Source of the DNA: UBA7672 sp031419455
Lineage (GTDB): Bacteria > Pseudomonadota > Alphaproteobacteria > Caulobacterales > Hyphomonadaceae
Direction: 5' to 3'
NCBI GenBank assembly: GCA_031419455.1
Contig: JANOKS010000138.1
Location: forward strand, 24,221-88,220
DNA: 64,000 nt
The notes below the pieces were generated by a model. That model was not told where the DNA came from, did not search any database, and was given only the letters and a program-made list of their open reading frames with translations. Below, in pieces: positions 46,070 through 53,604 of the stretch (within the stretch, counting starts at the first letter, position 1; each line of letters begins with the position of its first letter). Both the position numbers and the translations under genes were made by a program.

Positions 46070-46120
46070 GTGCGCGTCTCCCCAGACAGGTGACAGCCTA
46101 CCCGGAACCGCGCGCGAGAG

Positions 46121-46366
46121 CTAGGAGCCCTCACCCTCCAGATAAGGCTCCACCTTGCCCTTGAGCAGCAACGTCATCGGCTGGCCCTTGCGGTCGAGCG
46201 CTGCGCCCGCGACCACCCGCACCCAGCCCTCGCTGATGCAGTACTCCCAGACGTTGGTCTTTTCCTGCCCGTTGAAGCGGATGCCGATGCCGCGCTCCAG
46301 CAGCTCCTTGTCGTGAAAAGGGCTCTTGGGATCCTGGCTCAGGCGATCAGGCATGGTCGTGGTCAT
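46121..46366 (-). CDS. DUF3297 family protein
   Basis: 81 residues, matching the short DUF3297 family: SPFHDKELLERGIGIRFNG, EYCISEGWVRVVAG and LDRKGQPMTLLLKGKVEPY. Members are small acidic/basic cytosolic proteins of unknown role. ATG 46366 is chosen because the family begins here; upstream in-frame sequence is antisense-like to cysQ. Confidence 0.88.
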   Translation of the reverse strand: MTTTMPDRLSQDPKSPFHDKELLERGIGIRFNGQEKTNVWEYCISEGWVRVVAGAALDRKGQPMTLLLKGKVEPYLEGEGS

Positions 46367-46419
46367 GGGGCGAGCTCGTCTGTTGAGCCCCGGTCCATGC
46401 CCCAGACCAGCCTGATTGG

Positions 46420-47238
46420 CTAGACCGGCTCGCGGCCCCAGGCGATGAACGGACCGTTCCTGAACCCGTCCGCGCCCTTGCCATAGGTGAAAGCCGCGCC
46501 GTCCGGGCGGATCGTGCACCCGCCCGCAGCAGCCAGCACGGCATGTCCTGCCGCCGTATCCCACTCCATCGTCGGCCCCCAGCGCGGATAGACATCCGCC
46601 TTGCCCGCCGCCACCCAGCAGAATTTCAGCGACGAGCCGATGCCGATCTGCTGCGTGATCTTCCGCTCGGCAAGAAACGCCTTCGTCCGGTCATCAAGGT
46701 GGGAGGACGATGTGATCGCAGTGAGGCCATCCGCCGGATAGTCGCGCGTCCTGATCGTCTGGCCGCCCCGCACGAGCGCGCCGGGAATAAAGTCCGTGAT
46801 CAGCGTGGCGCTCGCGCCGCCGACATACATCTCTCCGCGCGCCGGCGCGAACACGGCGCCCGCCATCGGAACGCCGCTGCAGATCAGTGCGATGTTCACC
46901 GTGAAATCGCCCTTGCGCTGGATGAACTCCTTGGTGCCGTCGACCGGATCAACGAGCAGAAACACCTCGCCGATTGTCTCGCCCAGTCCCTCGCGCGCGG
47001 CGCGCTCCTCCGCCAGAACGGGCACGCCCGGCAGCGCCGCCTCAAGCCGCGCGAGGATCACTTCCTCCGCCCGCTCGTCCGCATCGGAGACGGGGCTGTA
47101 GTCGGCCTTGGTGCGATGTTCGAAATCGCTGTTGTAGACCTCCATCACGCGCACGCCCGCCTCCGACGCGATGCTTGCGAACAGGTGCGCCAGCTCATCG
47201 CGTTCGGCGTCGGTCGGGCGGGGCAGGGTGAAGGCCAT
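46420..47238 (-). CDS. cysQ: 3'(2'),5'-bisphosphate nucleotidase
   Basis: 272 residues, inositol-monophosphatase fold. It hydrolyses PAP to AMP. Metal motifs are LAEERAAREGL, LVDPVDGTKEFIQR and the C-terminal EWDTAAGHAVLAAAGG. No sulfate-assimilation genes are adjacent. The next gene upstream across a palindromic element is ttcA-like. Confidence 0.92.
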   Translation of the reverse strand: MAFTLPRPTDAERDELAHLFASIASEAGVRVMEVYNSDFEHRTKADYSPVSDADERAEEVILARLEAALPGVPVLAEERAAREGLGETIGEVFLLVDPVDGTKEFIQRKGDFTVNIALICSGVPMAGAVFAPARGEMYVGGASATLITDFIPGALVRGGQTIRTRDYPADGLTAITSSSHLDDRTKAFLAERKITQQIGIGSSLKFCWVAAGKADVYPRWGPTMEWDTAAGHAVLAAAGGCTIRPDGAAFTYGKGADGFRNGPFIAWGREPV

Positions 47239-47308
47239 GAGCGTTTCCGGAACAGCTCAGCGAGCCTTCGCGGCTGACAGTGCGACTGTCAATTGCGTCC
47301 CCTCACCT

Positions 47309-47420
47309 GTCATTCCAGCCGAAGCCCGAAGGGCGAAGAGCTGGAACCCAGGGGCGGCCAGCACCGGTGCTTGTCGCCCCTGGGTTCCGGCTCGCACGCT
47401 GCGCGTGCGTCCGGAATGAC
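47309..47420. repeat. 112-bp palindromic intergenic element
   Basis: Outer GTCATTCC (47309-47316) / GGAATGAC (47413-47420) and inner perfect 14-bp repeat GGAACCCAGGGGCG (47343-47356) / CGCCCCTGGGTTCC (47375-47388). It fills the 221-bp gap between cysQ and the ttcA-like gene; no reading frame in the gap is convincing. Confidence 0.8.
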
Positions 47421-47459
47421 AAGGATGGGCGCTTCCCAATATTTCTGTCGGGCGCAGCC

Positions 47460-48350
47460 CTATAACCCGTCATCCTTCGTCCCCGGCAGGCCCAGCTCCA
47501 GCCCCGCAAAGTCGAACAGCTCGCCATCCACCATGTGCGACGGCCGTACATGGCTCATCGCCCGCGCCATGATCTGCCGCCGTCCCGGATTGCGCTTCTC
47601 CCAGTCATCCAGCAGCGACTTGATCTGCATGCGCTGCAAACCTTCCTGCGATCCGCACAGATTGCACGGGATGATCGGATACTGCATCAGCGCCGCGAAC
47701 CTGCGGATGTCGTCCTCCGCGCAGCCGATCAGCGGCCGCAACACGAACAGATCGCCCGCATCGTTGACCAGCTTCGGCGGCATCGCCGCCATGCGTCCGC
47801 CGAACAGGAAGTTCAGCATGAACGTCTCAAGGGCATCATCACGATGATGCCCCAGCACCACCGCCTCGCATCCCTCCTCGCGTGCGACACGATATAGAAT
47901 CCCGCGCCGCATCCGTGAGCAGAGCGAGCAGTACGTGTTCGACGCCGGCACTTTTTCGGTCACGACCGAATAGGTGTCCTGCGTGATGATCCGGAAGGGC
48001 GCGCCGATCTTCTCGAAGTATGCGGGCAGAATCTGTTTGTCGAAACCCGGCTGCCCCTGGTCGAGATTGCACGCCAGCAGGTCCACCGGCAGCGCACCCT
48101 GCCATTGCAGGTCGAGCAGGACAGACAACAGCGTGTAGCTGTCCTTGCCGCCCGACAGGCACACCAGCCAGCGCGGCCTGCGTCCCTCTGGCGCCATGCC
48201 ATAGGCGCGGATCGCTTCCTGCGTCTGCCGCACCAGCCGCTTGCGCAGCTTGCGGAAACTGACGCTGCGCGGCGCATCCGCGAACACGGGATGCAGGGTC
48301 GAGAATGCTTCCGCTTCGAATTCGGGCTCGTCTGTCAGGTCGTCTGCCAT
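47460..48350 (-). CDS. ttcA: tRNA 2-thiocytidine biosynthesis protein (TtcA-like)
   Basis: 296 residues. The PP-loop SGGKDSYTLLSVLLD (about 66-80) activates C32 of tRNA with ATP; the Fe-S-binding Cys pairs are CSLCSRMRRG and PCNLCGSQEG. ATG 48350 has GGGAG upstream. Divergent from a receiver-like gene. Confidence 0.93.
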   Translation of the reverse strand: MADDLTDEPEFEAEAFSTLHPVFADAPRSVSFRKLRKRLVRQTQEAIRAYGMAPEGRRPRWLVCLSGGKDSYTLLSVLLDLQWQGALPVDLLACNLDQGQPGFDKQILPAYFEKIGAPFRIITQDTYSVVTEKVPASNTYCSLCSRMRRGILYRVAREEGCEAVVLGHHRDDALETFMLNFLFGGRMAAMPPKLVNDAGDLFVLRPLIGCAEDDIRRFAALMQYPIIPCNLCGSQEGLQRMQIKSLLDDWEKRNPGRRQIMARAMSHVRPSHMVDGELFDFAGLELGLPGTKDDGL

Positions 48351-48547
48351 GGGGCTCCCGCTTGCGCGCCGTTAATACCGCCGACGCCCGAAACAGCAAC
48401 GTTTGCGTCAGCGCAAAGCCAATCCTGGGGATTTCCCCGATAAAGCCAGAAACCATTGATTAGCAACCTGCGCCCAGTCTTTTACCATACGGGGGGAATA
48501 TCGTTTTCCCTCGTAGCGGCGACCATCCCTCGCCGGGAGTTGGGAAA

Positions 48548-48967
48548 ATGGCTGAGACCGAGCCACGCATACGCGTGTTGCTGATCGATCCAGACGAAGC
48601 GGCCCGCACTGCATTCAGGGCAATCTGCGAGGCAGATATCGAAGCCTGCGTCCATCCTTTGCGCTGGCCTGCATCGGTTGCCGATGCGCCCTCTGGCTGC
48701 GACGTTGTCATCGTTGGCGTGGACACCGCCGTCGGCCTTCAAGTGCTCGCCGACTTGTGCTCCCGCACCGGCGGTCCACCCGCCATCGGCATGGCGGCCG
48801 CGGGTTTCGAGGGCAAATCTCTCGAACATGTCCTCCTGCTGGCCGAACTGCGCGGCGCCGCCGCAACGATCGCTGGCCCAGCCGAAGCCGTCGAGATCGC
48901 CCTCGCCATCAGGGCCGTCATCGCGCTGCGGCAAGCGATGGCCGCGCCCGAACGCAAGTCTGCGTAA
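48548..48967 (+). CDS. degenerate receiver-like protein
   Basis: 139 residues with the alternating alpha/beta pattern of a receiver domain (RVLLIDPDEAARTAFRAICE, CDVVIVGVDTAVGLQVL). The position of the phospho-acceptor Asp at the end of the third strand is Gly (VVIVG), and the conserved Lys segment reads IAGPAEA, so phosphorylation at the usual site is not expected. Function unknown; divergent from the ttcA-like gene. Confidence 0.72.
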   Translation: MAETEPRIRVLLIDPDEAARTAFRAICEADIEACVHPLRWPASVADAPSGCDVVIVGVDTAVGLQVLADLCSRTGGPPAIGMAAAGFEGKSLEHVLLLAELRGAAATIAGPAEAVEIALAIRAVIALRQAMAAPERKSA

Positions 48968-49066
48968 TCACGCCCCGTTCACTTACAAACTGATACACCC
49001 TGCGCTCTCCCAGGCATGCTTTCGACGCGGTTCTGAAGTATGCCTGCAGCTGAGAAAGGACGTCCC

Positions 49067-50452
49067 ATGTCCCAGCTGCTGGCTGCTATCGCAACGACCC
49101 GCTTCGGCCTCGGCGCCGGTCCTGGCGAAATCGCGGCTGCAGGCGGCGATCCCAAGGGCTGGGTGAAAAGCCAGATCAACCCCGAGGCGGCGCGCATCCC
49201 CGAAGCGGGTCTCCCCTCTGCGCTTCAGGTCATTGCGAGCCAGCCAGCCATCTACGGCATCGGACCCGCCGACCCCGACATGCGGATGCAGGCGGCGACC
49301 AACCTGCGCGAGAAGATGCGCGCCGAAATCGCCGCCCGCCTCAACCACGCGATTGTCACGCCTCATCCTTTTGCCGAACGGTGGGCGCGCTTCTGGTCCA
49401 ACCATTTCACCGTCGCCGCGCGCAGCGTGCCGCTGAGCGGGCTCGTCGGCCCCTTCGAGCGCGAGGCGATCCGTCCCAATGTCTTCGGTTCATTCCGCGC
49501 GCTGCTGCGAGCCGCCACGTTCCACCAGGGCATGCTGGGCTATCTCGACGCGCAGCGCTCGATCGGGCCATCCACCGTGGCGGCGCAGCAGCGCGATGCC
49601 GGCCTCAATGAAAACCTCGCGCGCGAAGTGCTCGAACTTCACACCATGGGCGTGGGCTCTGGCTATTCGCAGGACGACATCATTGAATTCGCCAAGGCGC
49701 TGACCGGCTGGACGATCGCGGGCACGCGCATCGCACGCCTTGGCGCCGGCGGGCAAGCGCAGCAGCGCCGCGCTTCGCTCGACGCCGAGCCGGGCGCATC
49801 GGTTTTCGTTCCGGGCATACACGAACCCGGCGCCCGCACCGTGCTCGGCAAACGCTACGACGTGGCTGGCAGGGAGCAGGCCGGCGCAATCCTCGACGAT
49901 CTCGCCATCCAGCCCGCCACAGCCCGTCGTGTCGCCACAAAGCTCGCCCGGCACTTCATCGCGGATGCGCCTCCCGCCGCTGCGGTTGCAGCGCTGGAAT
50001 CTGCGTTCATGCGCACGAGCGGCGATCTTGCCGAACTTGCCCGCGCCGTCGTCGATCTCGATGCGGCATGGGCAACCGGTCCAGCCAGCGCGAAGTTCAA
50101 GACGCCTGACGAACTGATGATCTCCGTCGCCCGCGCCACGGGCTCGCGCGCCCCCCGCGACATGGCGCGGTTCTACAGGATGCTAGGCCACATGCCGTAT
50201 TCGGCGCCATCGCCCGCCGGCTGGCCGGACGACACCGCCTCGTGGTCCGGCGCCGACGCCATCAAGAAGCGCATCGATTGGGCCAACGACGTCGCCCGCC
50301 GCATGCCGCGCGGCGCCTCGCCCGGCGCTTTCCTGGAGCAGGCGCTCGGCGAGCTGGTCAGCCAGCAGACCCGCCAGGCCATCGCCTCCGCCGAAAGCGC
50401 GGAGCAGGGCTTCACGCTCGCGATCATGTCGCCCGAATTCCAGCGGAGATAG
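49067..50452 (+). CDS. DUF1800 family protein
   Basis: 461 residues. Features of the family: TTRFGLGAGPGE near the start, NHFTVAAR, LLRAATFHQGMLGYLD, NENLAREVLELHTMGVGSGYSQ and the ARHFIAD block. DUF1800 is nearly always coupled to DUF1501, as here (the next gene starts right after the stop). Function unknown. ATG 49067 has AAAGGA 7 nt upstream. Confidence 0.92.
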   Translation: MSQLLAAIATTRFGLGAGPGEIAAAGGDPKGWVKSQINPEAARIPEAGLPSALQVIASQPAIYGIGPADPDMRMQAATNLREKMRAEIAARLNHAIVTPHPFAERWARFWSNHFTVAARSVPLSGLVGPFEREAIRPNVFGSFRALLRAATFHQGMLGYLDAQRSIGPSTVAAQQRDAGLNENLAREVLELHTMGVGSGYSQDDIIEFAKALTGWTIAGTRIARLGAGGQAQQRRASLDAEPGASVFVPGIHEPGARTVLGKRYDVAGREQAGAILDDLAIQPATARRVATKLARHFIADAPPAAAVAALESAFMRTSGDLAELARAVVDLDAAWATGPASAKFKTPDELMISVARATGSRAPRDMARFYRMLGHMPYSAPSPAGWPDDTASWSGADAIKKRIDWANDVARRMPRGASPGAFLEQALGELVSQQTRQAIASAESAEQGFTLAIMSPEFQRR

Positions 50453-51613
50453 ATGATGCCCCGCCTTTCCCGCCGCTCTCTCCTTCTCGCCGGGTGCGCT
50501 GCAACTCTAGTCTCGCTCGCCCCCGGCGCCCGCGCGCAGCAGGTCGCGACCGGCGCCAAGCTCATCGTCATCATCTTGCGCGGCGCGATGGACGGCCTCG
50601 CCGCCCTGCCGAAGATCGACGATCCGGACATCCGCGCCCTGCGCCAGTTGCTGGTCGATCCGCAGGCCATCGCGCTCGACAACGGTTTCGCGCTCCATTC
50701 CGCCATGCCGAAGCTCGCGGAAATGTATCGTGCGAAACAGGCGGCGTTCATCCCCGCCATCGCCGGCCCGTATCGCGAGCGTTCGCATTTCGAGGCGCAG
50801 GACCTGCTGGAGAGCGGCGCAATCAAAGCCGCCACGCACGATGGCTGGCTCAACCGCGCCCTGCAGCGTGCGCCCGGCGCCTATTCCGCTGTGTCCATCG
50901 GTCCCGCCCAGCCCCTCATCCTGCGCGGCGCGTCGCAGGAGACCGCGTCATGGTCGCCCCCTGTGCTGGCCGAAGCGAGCGAGGACACGCTGCGGCGCCT
51001 CCTTCATCTCTACGAGAACGATGCGGTGCTGAAGCCCTCGCTCACCGCGGCGATCGGCGCAGACATGGTGGCGGGTGACGCTGCCGGCGGCATGGGCGGC
51101 AGCGTCGGGCCGGCGCAGTACGTGCAGCTGCTCGAAGCCGCAGCGCGCTTCCTCGTGCAGCCTGACGGACCTGAGATTGCCGTCGTCAGCCTCGAAGGCT
51201 GGGACACCCACATCGACCAGAACAACGCGCTGAACCAGCGTTTCGGCGCGCTCGACAATGCCATTGCAGCTGCACGCGGCATGCTCGGCCCAGCATGGGA
51301 CAAGACCGCCATCGTTGCGGTCTCCGAATTTGGCCGCACGGTTCGCGTAAATGGCGGGCGTGGCACGGACCACGGCACGGGCGGTCTCGCCATCCTCGCC
51401 GGCGGCGCGATCAAGGGCGGCCGCATTCTCGGAGACTGGCCGGGCCTCGGTTCATCTGCGCTCTACGAAAACCGCGATCTCATGCCAACCACCGACGCCC
51501 GCAGCGTGTTCAAGGGCCTGCTGCGCGATCATCTCGGCTGGGCGGCGAATGATCTCGACGCGACGGTCTTTCCGGACAGCGCTGGCGCGAAGGTGATTGC
51601 GGGGCTGGTGTAG
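50453..51613 (+). CDS. DUF1501 family exported protein
   Basis: 386 residues with a twin-arginine-like signal (SRRSLLLAGCAATLVSLAPG) ending ARAQ. The alkaline-phosphatase-like superfamily core shows LIVIILRGAMDGLAAL, LEGWDTHIDQ, FGRTVRVNGGRGTDHGTGG and VFPDSAGAKVIAGLV. It immediately follows DUF1800 (stop TAG, then ATG), a conserved pair of unknown envelope function. Confidence 0.92.
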   Translation: MMPRLSRRSLLLAGCAATLVSLAPGARAQQVATGAKLIVIILRGAMDGLAALPKIDDPDIRALRQLLVDPQAIALDNGFALHSAMPKLAEMYRAKQAAFIPAIAGPYRERSHFEAQDLLESGAIKAATHDGWLNRALQRAPGAYSAVSIGPAQPLILRGASQETASWSPPVLAEASEDTLRRLLHLYENDAVLKPSLTAAIGADMVAGDAAGGMGGSVGPAQYVQLLEAAARFLVQPDGPEIAVVSLEGWDTHIDQNNALNQRFGALDNAIAAARGMLGPAWDKTAIVAVSEFGRTVRVNGGRGTDHGTGGLAILAGGAIKGGRILGDWPGLGSSALYENRDLMPTTDARSVFKGLLRDHLGWAANDLDATVFPDSAGAKVIAGLV

Positions 51614-51646
51614 CGAAAGCAGTTGGGCGAGGCGCTTCACCTTGTT

Positions 51647-51768
51647 CCGCTCATCCCGACGAACGTCGGGATCCAGGGCTGACGTCAAGGCTCGTTCCGA
51701 ATTGCAGCTTCAATCCCGCGAACGATGCTCAACCGTTCCTGGATTCCGACGTTCGTCGGAATGAGCGG
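51647..51768. repeat. 122-bp palindromic element between convergent genes
   Basis: Arms 51647-51677 and 51738-51768 match as inverted repeats at 29 of 31 positions, and each arm holds its own CGACGAACGTCG-type palindrome. It lies between the DUF1501 and grxD stops. Confidence 0.85.
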
Positions 51769-51801
51769 GGATGGATCAGTGTTTCGACCTGGTGAGACAG
51801 C

Positions 51802-52131
51802 TCATGCCGCCTGCAACACGCCTTTTTCCTCAAGCAGCTGCTTCAGCTCGCCCGACTGGAACATCTCCTTGGTGATGTCGCAGCCGCCGAGAAACTCGCC
51901 CTTCACATAGACCTGCGGAATTGTCGGCCAGTTGGAGAAGTCCTTGATGCCCTGGCGCAGGTCGGCGTCTTCCAGAATGTTCGCGCTGTCATACCGCACG
52001 CCGAGGTGGTCGAGGATCGAGATCACGGTCGCGGAGAAGCCGCACTGCGGGAAGGTCGGCGTGCCCTTCATGAAGAGAAACACCGGGCTGGCGTCGATCA
52101 GGCCCTGGATGCGTGCGTTGACGTCGCTCAT
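51802..52131 (-). CDS. grxD: monothiol glutaredoxin, Grx4 family
   Basis: 109 residues. CGFS active site in TFPQCGFSATVISIL, plus KGTPTFP and QVYVKGEFLGGCDI. It binds a [2Fe-2S] cluster with BolA proteins. A bolA gene lies upstream on the same strand, separated by an aldo/keto reductase gene. Confidence 0.95.
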   Translation of the reverse strand: MSDVNARIQGLIDASPVFLFMKGTPTFPQCGFSATVISILDHLGVRYDSANILEDADLRQGIKDFSNWPTIPQVYVKGEFLGGCDITKEMFQSGELKQLLEEKGVLQAA

Positions 52132-52177
52132 GGCGAAACCCCGAAAGCTGGCTGTACAGGCCTCAGCTAAGGCCGGA

Positions 52178-53026
52178 TCAGCCGGTAATCAAGCCGCCGC
52201 CGCCGCAGTTGTTCACCGCCCAGGCATTCGCCTCCAGATGGGCGATCTGGCTGGTGGTGGTGATGACCCGGTGCCCCCCGCCTTCGTTCAGGGCCCAGCA
52301 CAGGGCCTCCGCAGGCGTCATCGGCGTCGCCGCCCTGTCAGGGCTCCAGCCCATCACGGCGCGCGCCAGCCGCCAGGTCGCCCCGGCGCTGACGGGCAGC
52401 GGAAAGCGCGGATTGGCCGTGGTCATCACCTCGATGCCGACCAGCTCGCCCGCCGCGCGCAACCGGTAGAGCCGTTCCTTGTGCGCGCTTTTCAGCCCGG
52501 CATGCACCGGTGCCATGAAATGCGTGAACTCGGCCGTCAGCATTGCGGCTTCGAGTTCCGGCCCGCGCCCGCAAACGCCCACCGACACGACGCGCCCCTC
52601 GCGCCGCAGGTCGGCCAGCACGCGCAGCAGCTTGTCGGTCAGCTCGTTCTCGGCCGGCCCGTGCAAATAGAGGCAATCGATCCGCGCCCGCCGCAGCCGC
52701 TTAAGCGACGCGTCCACCGACCGCCGTATCGCGTCAGGCGAGAAATCCCGGTCGCGCCGCTTGATGCCGGATGACTGAACGCCAACCTTGGTCGAGACGA
52801 TGGGGTCATAGGGCGGCAGCCGCGCCAGCGCCTCGCCCAGCCGCCGCTCCGCTTCCCCGGCGCCATAGGACGGCCCGGTGTCGAACAGCCGGATGCCGAG
52901 CGCGTAGGCATGCAGGATCATCTGCACCGTCGCTTCCGGCCGGATCAGCGCCGTTCCATGCGGTCCGCTCACCCCGAAACCGAGGCGGCGCGCTCCACGC
53001 GGAATGTCATGCGATCCGTGCGCCAC
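52178..53026 (-). CDS. aldo/keto reductase
   Basis: 282 residues, TIM-barrel. Catalytic residues in FDTGPSYGAGEAERRLG (Asp, Tyr), VSTKVGV (Lys) and LYLHGP (His). NADPH-dependent oxidoreductase of unknown substrate. It sits 46 nt upstream of grxD and 12 nt downstream of bolA on the same strand, so it may be part of that operon. Confidence 0.92.
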   Translation of the reverse strand: MAHGSHDIPRGARRLGFGVSGPHGTALIRPEATVQMILHAYALGIRLFDTGPSYGAGEAERRLGEALARLPPYDPIVSTKVGVQSSGIKRRDRDFSPDAIRRSVDASLKRLRRARIDCLYLHGPAENELTDKLLRVLADLRREGRVVSVGVCGRGPELEAAMLTAEFTHFMAPVHAGLKSAHKERLYRLRAAGELVGIEVMTTANPRFPLPVSAGATWRLARAVMGWSPDRAATPMTPAEALCWALNEGGGHRVITTTSQIAHLEANAWAVNNCGGGGLITG

Positions 53027-53038
53027 GCTGATTCCAGT

Positions 53039-53272
53039 TCAGCCGGGTGCGCGCGTGGACAGGGCGAGCGCATGCAGCTGCCCGCCCATGCGGCCCTTCA
53101 GCGCGGCATAGACCAGCTGGTGCTGGGCGACGCGTGACTTGCCGCGGAACTGTTCGGAAACGATCTCGGCGCTCCAGTGATCATTGTCGCCGGCAAGGTC
53201 CTTGAGCTCGATCTGCGCATCGGGAAACGCCTCCCGCAGATAGGCTTCGAGCGCTGTCCGCTCCATCGCCAT
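53039..53272 (-). CDS. BolA family protein
   Basis: 77 residues: FPDAQIELKDLAGDNDHWSAEIVSEQFRGKSRVAQHQLVYAALKG, the full class with a His in QHQLVY that can share an Fe-S cluster with Grx4. Expected partner of grxD. It lies downstream of purL across a 326-bp gap filled by palindromes. Confidence 0.94.
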   Translation of the reverse strand: MAMERTALEAYLREAFPDAQIELKDLAGDNDHWSAEIVSEQFRGKSRVAQHQLVYAALKGRMGGQLHALALSTRAPG

Positions 53273-53487
53273 GGTTCAAGTCCTTCCCTCAATCGCCAGC
53301 AGTCCGGCGCGCCGGCAGCCGGAACTGGTCCCGCGCTGGTTCTAGAGAGATGGTGCGCCGACACAATAGTGACAAACAGCGCTTTTGCGACGGCGTGGGC
53401 GCCGTGGGAGCAGGGCAACACCAGCCGAAGATTTTAGAACCATTCCGATCCACGCCACGCGATCCTCAAGACTGCGCGCGGCCCTTT

Positions 53488-53604
53488 CCTCCCTCACTTG
53501 CAACGCAAGTGAGGGAGGTGGATCGCGCGTTCTTCACGCGCGAGACGGAGGGGGTCCATCGGGGGAGCGCCGCACGTTTGAGGTCACAACCCGTGACCTC
53601 AAAC
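53488..53604. repeat. string of three hairpins in the purL-bolA gap
   Basis: 53488-53501/53505-53518: perfect 14-bp stem with a 3-nt loop. 53523-53529/53537-53543: 7 bp. 53576-53587/53593-53604: perfect 12 bp, loop of 5, and its right arm contains the purL stop codon (53599-53601). The rest of the 53273-53598 gap holds no gene I can support. Confidence 0.85.
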
